A DNA stretch of 64,000 nucleotides from contig NW_026527276.1 in the NCBI RefSeq assembly GCF_022682495.2, positions 33,499 through 97,498 of the forward strand. The letters run 5' to 3'. The position numbers were made by a program, and so were the translations under genes. The stretch is from Desmodus rotundus. Lineage: Eukaryota; Chordata; Mammalia; Chiroptera; Phyllostomidae. Positions 32,922-43,727 of the stretch are shown piece after piece (the first letter of the stretch is position 1; the number at the start of each line of letters is the position of its first letter). The notes under the pieces are model-generated. The model was not told the DNA's origin and did no database searches. It saw only the letters and a list, made by a program, of their open reading frames with translations.

Positions 32922-33049
32922 CCGGAGACAAGTTTCTCGCAGTCATCGCAGAAGCAAAGAGGGTGGCACATTTTTTGGATGGCATCTTTATCTTGGTCTT
33001 CTTGGCTCAGAAGTCTTTCCACTTCCTTTTGGTTACCTGAAGCGATGTG
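32922..33049 (-). CDS. ANKRD27: ANKRD27 exon 14 (first VPS29-binding Cys motif; residues 404-446)
   Basis: 128 nt, entered in phase 0 and left in phase 2. It encodes an ankyrin-like helix pair (HIASGNQKEVERLLS) and then CHPLCFCDDC at about residues 431-440. That is the HPLCxCxxC motif described for Varp as a small zinc-binding 'fingernail' that contacts VPS29. All four cysteines are intact. Acceptor TTCCAG, donor GG|GTAAGAG. Confidence 0.97.
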
Positions 33050-33084
33050 CTGGAAAGTGCCATCAAAGATAATATCAGTATTAA

Positions 33085-33340
33085 GAAATTATTTGCTTTT
33101 TGAGCTGTGAATTTTTTGAGTGTCCTTGCAGAAAACACTTATGTATGCATGCAATGATGAATTGATTTGCTCTCTGGGATTTGTTTCAAAATAATCGGGA
33201 CGGATGGGGAAAGTGGGTGGGAAAGGGACAAACTAAGATTGGGAGATGGCTATCTGGGGTTTGTTCATTACACCACTCTTTTGTAAGCAAATGTAAGAAA
33301 ATTCCCATAATTAAAAAGCAACAACATGACAAAATTCCCA
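33085..33340. repeat. Old L1 3' UTR-like fragment
   Basis: 'gggatttgtttcaaaataatc' followed by a purine-rich stretch and 'ggtttgttcattacac' resemble the 3' end of ancient L1M elements. Confidence 0.45.
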
Positions 33341-34133
33341 AAGCAGCAGGAGTAGGGAGGCAATACATCCAGAAATTCAGTGTGGATTTGACACCTCAGT
33401 AGAACAGGCCTTCGTCCTGGCCTCTGGTATCTGACAGAGCCTCGGTTTGGTGGGGAGGCAACAGCTGCAACTAGCAGGTGACCCCATCACAACCAAAGCC
33501 GCAGGGCTCACCCCTGCGATTCCTGGAGATTCCTCCAGGGAATGAGATGTTCTGGGGAGCAGGAGCCCATGTCCCAGGGGGCGCTCTGGGCCTCCACGGA
33601 ACCCACTCCGTTGCTGGTGGCCTCTTGAGGAGATTCGCCCTCAACCAGGCCTTGCTGACCGCCCGGCAGGGCAGCCTCCCAGCGGAGATCTGACAGAGAG
33701 TGTGTGCACGTGCTGCCGTACAATCAAAGCGCCGCTGGGCGATGCACTCCCAGACACCTGCAATGGGGGGGCTCCTGGAGCTGAGAAGAGGCCTCTGCGC
33801 TCCAGGCACCACCAATAAAGTGCCCCTGAGCTGGCCTAAAGACAAACTATGTTTTGCCAAATGGATAAGGGAGGACAGTTGGGCAGAGGGTTCCACGCGT
33901 GGAGGCCCAGGGCCTTCAGTGAGCCGTCCAGAGCTGCTACAGCACAGCACAAGCCCTGGGGATGAGGACACGCACGGACGCCGCCTGTGACTCCTCGGCA
34001 TCCCTGCCCCCCACTCCTGGCAGCAGGTGAACTTCAGTGTTTAGCAACGTAGACGGCCTGTAGGCTCTGTAGAGATGCTGCACAGTGGGGTGCTCCTCAC
34101 AGAGACTTATGTTCTGTCCTCCTGCTGTCTTAC

Positions 34134-34226
34134 CTTAAAGAGGCAGTCAATGGGAGTTGAAGTCATCTGAGATAGTAAGCTCATTCTCTGCTTAAGGAAC
34201 AGCCTGTCACCAAATCCCTCAGACTC
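34134..34226 (-). CDS. ANKRD27: ANKRD27 exon 13 (residues 373-403)
   Basis: 93 nt, phase 0/0. It encodes ESEGFGDRLFLKQRMSLLSQ and continues to DCLFK. Acceptor TCCTGCAG, donor GTAAGAC. It links the VPS9 domain to the retromer-binding region. Confidence 0.97.
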
Positions 34227-35690
34227 CTGCAGGAAAAACCCAGTAAGTCTGTTTGTCACGTGTGACAAAATGTCAGTGCAGATCCTTCAAAAGAGAGGAC
34301 CCCAGAACAATCCTTGCCATTTCCCTAGAATGGGGTCAGCAGTGCCTCGCTCCCCCTCTCACCGAGCCAGGCAGCTGACCCTCATCAGGCTGGACGAAGG
34401 GCTTTCTAGCTCTCTCACTCTGAGGACCGTTTCCCAGAGGGGATCTGGGACAGCGGCGGCACACAGCCTGTGTGTGTGTGTGGAATGTGCTGTCTCAGAG
34501 TGTGGGATGTTGTATGCTCACCCCGTCACCTTCCAGATGGAAACCTGAGCTGTCCTGGCCTCCTTCTCCTCTCAAACGTTGTCCTACCCTACACGTCCCA
34601 TTCCCCTGCCATTTTAAAAAGTCCTCACCCAAGGATGACTTTATTGATTTTAGAGACACTCTTGGGCTCTTTCCCCAGAAAACAAATGACACTAACACAT
34701 AGCAGTGGCCTCAAACATCTCTACAGGGAACTACACTTCTGAGAAGAAAGCTGTCAGCAGCTCAGGCAGAGGCAACACCGCAGATGGACTTCTGACGCGG
34801 GCATTACAAGGGACAAGGAAGCCACAATACCTGCTCTGTCAACAAGGTGAAGAGCATCTCTCGGGCCTGACCCACTTAAGACACAAGGGACGGGCTCCTC
34901 AGCAAGCCGTGAGGATGACACACACCTTGTCACATTATCTGATGGGACTAACCACCTCCCATCCAGAAAGGCAGAAAACACTTTTACTTTGGACCAGGCT
35001 CAGGCACCCTGACTAGGGGAGTACCCTGGGCTGTGTTCCATACTTCCCTGCACATCCGTGCAGAATGCTCCAGAGGACCAGGAGACAAAGGCACCCAGAT
35101 GTAGGGCTACTAGAAAAGCACCTAAGGACACTGGTATCACTTCGCAATTCAAAAAGCCCTTCCAAATATTCCAATTGATTCTCATGACCACCTAGGAAGG
35201 GGTGAAATATACCACATTCTCCCCAGCGTACACAGGAAGATGCACAGAGTCTGAGAGAAACAAACAGACTTGCCCAACCTCAAATGGAAGTGCTAGACTC
35301 AAATCAACACCAGCACAAGAGGGGCCTCTCCTCCAACACTCCCCCAGTTCCACTTGGAGTATTTTCTGAAGTCCAAGTAGGTGTGGACATTCTGCTGATA
35401 CTGTTTTGTCAGCCACCTCCTCATACTCTGGCTGAAGTGTTGGCCTCCTTGACTACTTGGAAAATAAAGCAGAAGAGCCATGGTGTAGTGTGGGGACAGT
35501 AAGAGGACAGGAGCACCTCTAAGAGGTGGACACTTCCCTCCAGTTGGCAAGGGCACTATCGGCCCCACCAAGGAGCATTAGGCAACCTTCTTCTGCAGGG
35601 TGGCAGGGCCAGGAAGAGGGTGCCCTCTCAGACCAATGAGAGGGAAAGAACCAGAAGGGCAGGGCCATCACAGAAAACCACTGCAGGCAC
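34227..35690. other. Intron 12 proximal segment
   Basis: Unique-looking sequence with a short (TG)n at 34468-34480 and a MIR-like fragment at about 35160-35310. No gene seen. Confidence 0.4.
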
Positions 35691-35694
35691 CTTG

Positions 35695-36195
35695 GGAACA
35701 ACACATTCCTAGGCTGCCTTATTTCACTGAGCATAATACCCTCTGGGTCCACCTGTGCTGTTGCAAATAGTAAGATCTCATTGTCTTTTATGGCCAAGTA
35801 ATATTCCATTGTATACATGAACCACAGCTTTTTCATCCACTCATCTACTGATGGGCACAGTACCAATAGGGTTTCACTCACATGTGAAATCTAAAGAACA
35901 AAATAAAGGAAAAAATGAAACTGAAACAGACAGAGAGCGGACTGGTGGTTGCCAGAGGGGTTGGGGGACTGGGTGAAAGAGGTTAAGGGACTGAGAAGTA
36001 CAAATTGGTAGTTACAAAAGTCACGGGATGTAAAGTACAGCACAGGGAATGCAGTCACTAATATTGTCATAACTGCAGAGTGAGAGTTGGGTACTGGAGA
36101 TACATCAAGGGGAGCGCTATTTAAGGTTTATGACTATCTAACCACCATGCTGTATACCTGAAACTAATACAAAGTAAAATTGAAAGAAAAATAAA
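35695..36195. repeat. L1 fragment with internal inversion
   Basis: 35695-35860 is L1 ORF2-end sequence in reverse orientation (attccattgtatacatgaac...). At 35861 it switches to the forward L1 3' UTR (ctgtatacctgaaactaatac near 36152). This is the usual result of twin priming. Confidence 0.65.
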
Positions 36196-36199
36196 AGAT

Positions 36200-37526
36200 T
36201 TAATTTTGATTACATAAGAAAAAACCCAAACCCACATTGCTAGAACCTCACACAAGATGATTTTCAAACGAGGAAATCTTACTCCCTTACTATGGAAGTG
36301 AGCGGCAACTGATTCTGCAGATACCTGTGCACTGGAGTGCACACACATTCATTCCGGAATGTTAGTGATTCCCCTGCATGAGAAACACCTTTTCCAAGAG
36401 TCCCAGCCTGCCATGTCTGCTGGACAGCACCTAATTTCACCTGCAGAGAGGTGGGATATCAAATCAAAACCCAGACAAGAGTAAAACTTCGTTCTTCACC
36501 AGGCACCATGATGCTGCAGGGTGACGTGCCAACAAGTGCAGCATAACCTCAAATTCGGGTTAAAAATACAATTGTATGGCCCAGAAAAAAGACATAAATG
36601 AAGCTACTCCTAGCTAGTGAGTTTACAGGAGGCTTTTGTTTTCTTCACTGTAACTTTTCAGATAGCAAATGCTGTTTAAAAGCAAATATTAAGTCTTCTA
36701 ATCAGAAAAATAAAACTGTTCTTTTGGGGGGAAACAACATACAATGCTGTATACAATATATATAATAATTTCAATTATATAAAGTACATGTGGATAGGAA
36801 AGACTGGGAAATACATAAACATGTTGATGAATGGATTCAGAGAAACTGCTTATACCAGAGTGCACCTATCTGGACAGGCTTATGTTCTTTGCCAGATGTT
36901 TTAACTTACTATTGTGGGAAATCCCAACATCATAGAAAATTAGGATCAAATAAATGTTCAACCCTCAGGGTCCTTGGTTGCAGTACAGAAATGTCTTCAC
37001 CTATTAACGTCGATTTTGTGACTTCTGTGAGCACTGTCACACTTTGCTGGTTGGGATGTGGTAAAACAGACCAGCACTGCAATCTTGGTTTAAGATCCTC
37101 ACAGTTCACGTGGAAATATAATTGCCTCCCTTAGCCAAAGCTCACCAACCAACCAAGGAAATAATAATAAGGCCACTGAGTTCTATAATTGCACACAATT
37201 ATCTAATTTCTTGCCTGTCATGGTCAAAATATCCAAATCAACTCTTTCTAGCTTCCCCCCTCCCCATGGGCTTTTGAGGGTGTTGAGGAGCAATGAGGCA
37301 GGATGTTAACAATGTAAGTCCCAACGAAAACCCACAAACTTTCACAGCCAGCTGGGTGCTCAGTGTTCAGTGTGCTGGGCAGCTGTCCAGCCTCAGGGCC
37401 CATAAACAGCTGAGGCCCCATTCTTAGGAGGCCATTTAAGAATCCCCTCCCCCACACCAACCTTAGAACTTTTTCAAACATGCCATGACATCCCCCAAAA
37501 AAGGCTAGGGCAGGAGGGGATCGTAC
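36200..37526. other. Intron 12 segment, no element recognised
   Basis: AT-rich, with no coding similarity; open frames are below any convincing length. Confidence 0.4.
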
Positions 37527-37659
37527 CGGTGGTTTAACGAAGAGGCTTCCTTGCCGGATATATTCGATTGCAGCTTCAACTGAGGTCAGGCAGTATCCCA
37601 ATTCGTCTTTTGTCGAGCTGCTGAATCTGAAGTTTTTGATATAACTCAAATTTGCCATC
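37527..37659 (-). CDS. ANKRD27: ANKRD27 exon 12 (end of VPS9 domain; residues 328-372)
   Basis: 133 nt, entered in phase 2 and left in phase 0. It starts with the split Trp codon, then MANLSYIKNFRFSS and ELGYCLTSVEAAIEYI. This is the second half of the VPS9 active region, with the conserved aromatic and the final helix. Acceptor TTGTTAG, donor CCG|GTACGA. Confidence 0.97.
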
Positions 37660-38155
37660 CTAACAAAGGGGAAATAAGTTTTATTGCTGTACACAACACT
37701 GGCAGAAGCAATGCTGTTGGCTTGGGTGACTAAAGTTGGTTAGCTCCAGGGGAACAATGACTGCTGCCCTCTTGCTTTCTATTCAGAGTGTGTGTGCAAT
37801 TAGAAAAATAAGTAAAACTCCTCGTTATTTTTCTGGAATAGGCTATTTTTTTTTTTTTTTTTAGACAGCTGATTCTTGTGAGTTGTGGGTTCCTATGGGA
37901 AGAAGACAAGCTTGGGGTCTCACAGCCTTCTGCTTGGCCACTGACTAGCTGTATGTTCCAGAATGAGAAATGTAAGCTCATTTCTCAGGGCCTCAGCTTC
38001 CCCACCTGCAAACAGAATGGGAGCCATCCCTGCCTAATGAAGGTGGGGCAGGCACAGCACCTGATCCATGGGAGATGCTCAACTTCCTAAAGCGACACTG
38101 AAACTGCCACAGCAGGGCTGCCATTTAAAAAAAGTATTTTAACAAAAAATATTAC

Positions 38156-38234
38156 CAATTAGGGATCTCTGTTTTCACAAGCAAATATAACAGGACTGAC
38201 AGAAGATCATCGGCATTCACAGTCTCCAAGTTAA
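38156..38234 (-). CDS. ANKRD27: ANKRD27 exon 11 (VPS9 catalytic core; residues 302-328)
   Basis: 79 nt, entered in phase 1 and left in phase 2. It encodes VNLETVNADDLLSVLLYLLV followed by KTEIPN. The ADDLL block holds the conserved VPS9 aspartate that promotes GDP release from Rab5-family GTPases. Just before it this sequence has Val-Asn where the human protein, as I recall it, has Met-Cys. Acceptor GTTGCAG, donor GTAATA. Confidence 0.96.
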
Positions 38235-38729
38235 CTGCAACAGAAAACATGTTCAAAGCCACCATGAGACTCCAATGGGCCAACATCTTATTGATTCCCC
38301 ACCACCATTCAGCCCATGAAGCACAGCCTAGTCAGGCCGCACATTAGGGAGAAACTCAACCGCATGACTTCCCTAATGGTGTCCTGACAGAAGTCAGGTT
38401 CAAGGGGAACACGAACGCCCAGCATGCTCAGAACACGTGCAGAGAAAGAAATTCCAAGTGCACCAGCTCTTGTGGCGTCCCTGGACAGGCAGAGCCCAGG
38501 GAGGCCAGTGACAGTGGACACACAGTGAAGGTGTGCCCAGAGCCTGTCGAAAGCCTCTTTCCTCTGGAGATCATTCTGTTTCACACACTGGGGAGTCTGA
38601 TGCTGACAATGGCCTGACTTCATTTTTTTCACTTTGACATTTTGTTTAAGTAATCCATTCACACGTTTAAAAATTCCAACAGCACAAAAGAGCAAACTGT
38701 GATTGTCCATCCCCCTCCCTGCCACCTGG

Positions 38730-38766
38730 GCGTCCCCCCCCCCCCCCCCGCCCCCTGCCCCCCCGG
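38730..38766. repeat. Poly-C / C-rich low-complexity tract
   Basis: A run of C broken by two G, between exons 11 and 10. Possible assembly-error hotspot. Confidence 0.85.
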
Positions 38767-39289
38767 CCAGATGCTGCCGCTGCTACCTGCTTCCCAAGTA
38801 TCTTTCCAGAGACAATCTGTGAACTCACCACCATGCACCTGGCTATGTAGCCACACACCCCCTTCCACAGTGCTGCTGAGGGTGACCCATACACTCCTGT
38901 TTCTTCTGTTTATTATACTTTGAGGATTATCCCCCATCTACATACACAAATCTGCCTCCTCACTACTTTTTCTTGGCTTATTTTGTTTTACTTTTTATAA
39001 TGGAAAAAATTTAAACATATATAAAATGAGGGCAAACAGTCTTAACAAACCGTTGAGCTCCTACATTTCTATCACCAGCTTGGCTCATTCCTGAGGCTGA
39101 TGTTCCTTGGCCACCATTTTCTTACCCTAGTCATGACACGCCTGTCCCCACCCATCAGAACAGACCCCAGGACACTCATGCTGGAATGCAGGGCTGTGTG
39201 CTCCTGTAAGATAGCACTGCTCCTTAACAGATGTTTGCATCTGGATGGATGCTCCCCCGCCCCCAGGCTGGCCTTTCCCCAGCACAAAC

Positions 39290-39411
39290 CTCTCTGGCTA
39301 GGAGACTGTGTGATGAGCTGCACCACCTTTCGCAAACAAACCAACTTCTGTTGTGGGGAGGTACATTTGTTCAGCTGAGCCAGTTCTCTCTTTGCACGAG
39401 GTATGTTGAAG
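39290..39411 (-). CDS. ANKRD27: ANKRD27 exon 10 (VPS9 domain; residues 261-302)
   Basis: 122 nt, entered in phase 2 and left in phase 1. It encodes FNIPRAKRELAQLNKCTSPQ and continues to LITQSPSQR. Acceptor TTTCACAG; donor AGAG|GTTTGT is weak at +3 to +5. The block containing KLVCLRKVVQLI is a conserved VPS9 helix. Confidence 0.96.
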
Positions 39412-40113
39412 CTGTGAAATAATTTGGCAAGTGACAACTTAAGACTACAGTATGAGGCTCCTTCCTCTCTGGTCTAATAATGTGCCTCTGATTTACCTTA
39501 CTTATAACAAACCATAAATAATGAAAAATAAAAATAGGAACTCAGAAGCCATCTGACTTGGGTCAGTGGCAAAACACAGCAGCTTTAAATGTCTCATTCA
39601 GGCTGCCCAGAGATATGGCAGCACCATAAAATTAGGGAAAAACAAACAAAGAAAAAGTCCTTGGCCCCAGAGTGAAACAGCCCAAAGGGGGAAGAAAAGG
39701 AGTTTAAACATGAACACTGTAGATATTTTTTTACCCTCATGAAACCTAAATTAATTCAAAAGGAGGTGCCTCTTTAGCAGTGTTCCCTCAGGCAGGCAGA
39801 TGAGGAGGAACACCTGCATGCCGAGCCCACCTGGGTGAGTTATGTGGCCACCTAGAGACCAACTGGGCAAAACCACAGCTCCTTTAGCTCCCTCCCAGCT
39901 GGCACATGGGCAATTGGGTGCAGGAGGCTGACAGCTACAAAAACAGTCATCTGCCAATGTCAGCCCTTTATCTTTGGTCACAAATAACTGTGCTGCTCCT
40001 TCATATCAACCAAGTCAAATCGGCCTGCAGCCGCTGCTGTCAACAGCCCTGCTTCCAGAGGAAATGGCACCCCGCCTCTGAGGATGCCGAGCTGCTGCAG
40101 CGCAAGCCCTTAC

Positions 40114-40190
40114 CTGAACTCAGGTTTCACACCGATATCTTTCTGCTGAAGATCTTGAAGGCTTCTTGTGATTTTGTTAAAGGCAGCATC
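40114..40190 (-). CDS. ANKRD27: ANKRD27 exon 9 (VPS9 domain; residues 236-261)
   Basis: 77 nt, entered in phase 0 and left in phase 2 (AG of a split Ser codon). It encodes DAAFNKITRSLQDLQQKDIG and continues to KPEF. Acceptor TTGTTAG, donor GTAAGG. First helices of the VPS9 fold. Confidence 0.97.
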
Positions 40191-40276
40191 CTAACAACAG
40201 ATTTTAACGAAGCTTCAAATTTCTTAGAAAGCACAGAATAAGGCTGCCACCCTGGGTGATGAAGATTAGAACCTAC

Positions 40277-40342
40277 CTCACTTGCCTCCATGGTCCCCAC
40301 ATATTTAAAGATCAGATCATAAATATCATGTTGGACGTACAT
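40277..40342 (-). CDS. ANKRD27: ANKRD27 exon 8 (residues 214-235; start of VPS9 region)
   Basis: 66 nt, phase 0/0. It encodes MYVQHDIYDLIFKYVGTMEA, then SE. Acceptor TTTCCAG, donor GTAGG. By comparison with human ANKRD27 the VPS9 domain begins at about residue 233, at the end of this exon. Confidence 0.97.
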
Positions 40343-40437
40343 CTGGAAATCAATGAACCTCAGTTCAGTGTGTGGGGACAACAAGGAGAGCCCGTGGCAC
40401 TGCCCTCTTTCTCTCCCCTCGCTGCCCTGGCTCTTAC

Positions 40438-40491
40438 CTCTACTGCCTGCTTCATCAGGTTCATCTGGGCCTCATGCCGGGCAAGCATTTT
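40438..40491 (-). CDS. ANKRD27: ANKRD27 exon 7 (residues 196-213)
   Basis: 54 nt, phase 0/0. It encodes KMLARHEAQMNLMKQAVE, an amphipathic helix typical of the region before the VPS9 core. Acceptor CTTCTAG, donor GTAAGAG. The intron between exons 6 and 7 is only 87 bp. Confidence 0.97.
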
Positions 40492-40578
40492 CTAGAAGAC
40501 AAGGAAAGCACAGTTAAAGAGCTTGGCTTTGCACATGGGCAGACTGCAATTCTCTCTTTTGAAATTCCCACTGCTTAC

Positions 40579-40638
40579 CAGGTGAGAGTCCCTTAGAAGG
40601 TGCTGGAGGCATTTGGTATACAGAGCATTCACAGAGTC
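40579..40638 (-). CDS. ANKRD27: ANKRD27 exon 6 (residues 176-195)
   Basis: 60 nt, phase 0/0. It encodes DSVNALYTKCLQHLLRDSHL. Acceptor TTGCACAG, donor GTAAGCAG. It is a small helical exon in front of the VPS9 domain and lies in a compact cluster of exons 6-9 within 530 bp. Confidence 0.97.
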
Positions 40639-40990
40639 CTGTGCAACAGAATAGAGAGACAGGTCACTCTCGAAATAATCCGACGCCATAGCACCAAACC
40701 CAGGACATGCAACGTGTCCTAGAGTGAGGGGAACATTTCCTAAGATGTATTTCCTGGGTGACAAATTTAAGTGCTAATGCAAACTTATCAGATCAATTAT
40801 GTGATTTTTTTCGACTCTTTTTTTTTTAGGTGTATATGCATTAAGAGTAGGAAAAAATTCCTCTTGGGGTTAACACAGATGATAATACTCATTTTTTTTA
40901 AAGATTTTATTTATTTTTAGAGAGAGGGGAACGGAGGGAGAAAAAGAGAGAAACATCAATGTGAGAAAGAAGCATTGATCAGTTGCCTCT

Positions 40991-42997
40991 TTTTTTTTTC
41001 ATTTTTTTTGATATATTTATTGATTATGCTATTACAGTTGTCCCATTTCCACCCCTTCACTCCACTCCATCCTGCCTACCCCCTCCCTCCCACATTCCCC
41101 CTCTATAGTTCATGTCCATGGGTCATACATATAAGTTCTTTGGCTTCTACATTTCCTGCACTATTCTTACCCTCCCCCTGTCTATTTTCCTCCTATCATT
41201 TATGCTATTTATTCTCTGTACCTTTCCCCCCTCTCTCCCCCTCCCAATCCCCTATTGATAACCCTCCATGTGATCTCCATTTCTGTGGTTCTGTTTCTGT
41301 TCTAGTTGTTGGCTTAGTTTTCTTTTGTTTTGGTTTTAGGTGTGGTTGTTAATAACTGTGAGTTTGCTGTCATTTTTACTTTTCATATTTTTTATCTTCT
41401 TTTTCTTAGATAAATCCCGTTAATATTTCATAGAATAAGGGCTTGGTGATAATGAACTCCTTTAACTTGACCTTATCTGAGAAGCACTTTATCTGCCCTT
41501 CCATTCTAAATGATAGCTTTGCTGGATAGAGTAATCTTGGATGTAGGCCCTTGCCTTTCATGACTTGGAATACTTCTTGCCAGCCCCTTCTTGCCTGTAA
41601 GGTCTCTTTTGAGAAATCAGCTGACAGTCTTATGGGAACTCCTTTGTAGGTAACTGTGTCCTTTTCTCTTGCTGCTTCTAAGATTCTCTCCTGTTTAATC
41701 TTGGGTAATGTAATTATGATATGCTTTGGCGTGTCCCTCCTTGGGTCCAGCTTCTTTGGGACTCTCTGAGCTTCCTGGACTTCCTGGAAGTCTATTTCCT
41801 TTGCCAGACTGGGGAAGTTCTCCTTCATTATTTGTTCAAATAAGTTTTCAATTTGTTGTTCTTTCTCTTCTCCTTCTGGCACCCCTATAATTCGGATGTT
41901 AGAACGTTTCAAGATGTCTTGGAGGTTCCTAAGCCTCTCCTCATTTTTCCCAATTCTTGTTTCTTCATTCTTTTCTGGTTGGATGTTTCTTTCTTCCTTC
42001 TGGTCCACCTCATTGATTTGAGTCCCAGTTTCCTTCGCATCACTATTGGTTCCCTGTACATTTTCCTTTGTTTCTCTTAGCATAGCCTTCATTTTTTCAT
42101 CTAGCTTTTGAACAAATTCAACCAATTCTGTGAGCGTCTTAATAACCAGTGTTTTGAACTGTGCATCCAATAGGTTGGCTATCTCTTCCTCGCTTAGTTG
42201 TATTTTTTCTGGAGCTTTGAAGTGTTCTGTCATTTGGGCCATTTTTTTTTTTGGTCTTGGCGCATCTGTTACCTAAAGGGGCGGAGCCTTAGGTGTTCAC
42301 CAGGGCAGGGTAACGCTGGTTGCTACACTGTGACACTGTACGTGGGGGAGGGGCCGAGAGGGAGCAATGGCGCCCGCTCCACTCTCTGCTGGATTTCGTC
42401 ACTCCCTCCACTACCCACAATCAAACTGGGCCCCTCTGGTGCTGATTCCCGAGTGGGTGGGCTTGTGCACACTCTAGGCCCCTGTGGGTCTCTCCAATGA
42501 CCTCTCCTGTGAGGCTGGGGGTTTCTCCTACTGCTGCCTCAACCCCCATGGGCGTTTTCAATCAGAGGTTTGAGGCTTTATTTTCCCGCTCTGGAGCCCT
42601 GGGTTACGTGGTCTGCTTCGCTCCCTGCCGTTCATCCCGGCTTATCTGTGCGCAAGTGGGGGCCACGGGGTACTATCTGCTGCTCTGTCTGCCCCATTCT
42701 CCGCCACTCTGAGTCCGGCCCTCTCGGTTTCTCTGTGCGCGAATGTGGGGCCGCAGGGTCTGCTAGTGGTCAGACTGCCTGCCCCTTTCGTCCCACACTC
42801 CGCCAGTCTCAGTTCCGCCACGGCAACTCGAGTCCTCTCTGCCCCGGCTGGCTGTCTCCGCCCCTCCTACTGGTCTGGATGAATGTTTATTTTTTATTTC
42901 CTTGGTGTCGGACGTCCTCGCCGTTCGATTTTCCGTCAGTTCTGGTTGTGCGAGGAGGCGCAGTGTGTCTACCTACGCCGCCATCTTGGTTCTCTCC
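40991..42997 (-). mobile_element. HAL1-like copy E, with intact ORF1
   Basis: Minus-strand ORF1-only element of about 2.0 kb inserted in a Ves SINE, with an 11-bp duplication (cagttgcctct, 40980-40990 and 42998-43008). 5' UTR about 42990-42243, ORF1 42242-41406, 3' UTR and tail 41405-40991. No ORF2 is present between ORF1 and the 3' end. Confidence 0.9.
41406..42242 (-). CDS. Intact L1-type ORF1 protein, 278 codons (copy E)
   Basis: Begins MAQMTEHFKAPEKIQLSEEE and ends LFYEILTGFI. Domains: N-terminal coiled-coil region (about 1-105, heptad-rich EERLRNLQDILKRS at its end), RRM-like domain (about 110-190, containing NIRIIGVPEGEE and the LPKIK strand) and C-terminal domain (about 200-278, containing GVPIRLSADFSKETLQARRG and RLLYPAKLSFRME). 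L1 ORF1p is a trimeric RNA chaperone of the retrotransposition particle. It is the only fully open full-length ORF1 in the window. Retroelement gene, same strand as ANKRD27, in intron 5. Confidence 0.85.
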   Translation of the reverse strand: MAQMTEHFKAPEKIQLSEEEIANLLDAQFKTLVIKTLTELVEFVQKLDEKMKAMLRETKENVQGTNSDAKETGTQINEVDQKEERNIQPEKNEETRIGKNEERLRNLQDILKRSNIRIIGVPEGEEKEQQIENLFEQIMKENFPSLAKEIDFQEVQEAQRVPKKLDPRRDTPKHIIITLPKIKQERILEAAREKDTVTYKGVPIRLSADFSKETLQARRGWQEVFQVMKGKGLHPRLLYPAKLSFRMEGQIKCFSDKVKLKEFIITKPLFYEILTGFI

Positions 42998-43192
42998 CAG
43001 TTGCCTCTCTTATGTGCCCTGACAGGGGACTTGAACCCACCACCCAGGCACGTGCGCTGACTAGGAATTCACTGGCAGCCTTTTGCTTTGTGGGATGATG
43101 ACCAATGGAGCCATACCAGACAGGGCCATAATGGTCATTTTTACATTTTCCTGTGATTTTCAAGTTTTCTACAGTGGCTGTGCTACTATCTT

Positions 43193-43418
43193 TTTTTTAA
43201 AAGATTTTATTTATTTTTTTTTTAGAGAGAGGGGAAGGGAAGGAGAAAGATAGGGAGAGAGACATCTATGTGCAAGATAAACATTGATTGGCTGCCTCTT
43301 GCACGCTCTCAAGCGGGGACCCGGCCTGCAACCCAGGCATGTGCCCTGACCAGGAATCAAACTGTGACCCTTCATTTTGCAGGATGCACTCATCCCGCTG
43401 AGCCACACCAGCCAGGAT
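43193..43418 (-). mobile_element. Ves SINE
   Basis: Minus-strand copy with a T-rich tail at left and gagccacaccagccagga at right. It lies 155 bp below exon 5. Confidence 0.9.
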
Positions 43419-43572
43419 GTGGCTTGTGCTACTTCTATAGTTAGAAAGAAACATTTCAACAAAACTTCCAACAGTGGAGGCAGCAAAGCTTCAGAGTAAA
43501 CGGAGAGGGATCCTGGGGATCTAAATTGGCTGGAGACCAGGCATGCCCGCAAAGTAAGATGCAGCTACTGAC

Positions 43573-43727
43573 TATGTGATGACGGAGGCTCTTCCTTTCA
43601 CATTCCCTGAATGTTCGCTGGAAAGAGGCAATGTTCTTGTCAAATCTCTCTGCGTGTCTTCCCAAAAACTCTCTCACATCTTCGATGGTTTTCAGGGAAA
43701 AGGAATCTGAGGGTGTTGAAGGCTCTT
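43573..43727 (-). CDS. ANKRD27: ANKRD27 exon 5 (residues 124-175)
   Basis: 155 nt, entered in phase 1 and left in phase 0. It encodes the helical stretch containing VREFLGRHAERFDKN and ends RKSLRHHI. The donor is ATA|GTCAGT: GT is present, but position -1 is A and the intron side deviates from consensus, so this is one of the weaker donors of the gene. The phase with exon 6 (which begins GAC) requires this cut. Confidence 0.95.

Larger units (their letters stand above)
40897..43128 (-). mobile_element. Ves SINE, split by HAL1-like copy E
   Basis: Tail part at 40897-40990 and head part at 43009-43128 of one minus-strand Ves. Removing 40991-42997 and one copy of the duplication restores a continuous SINE. 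Confidence 0.88.

Noticed and set aside
33471..34001. 176-codon minus-strand frame with a 96-codon frame opposite
   Set aside because: GC-rich intron 13 sequence with no domain or conserved motif; frames on both strands are open by composition.
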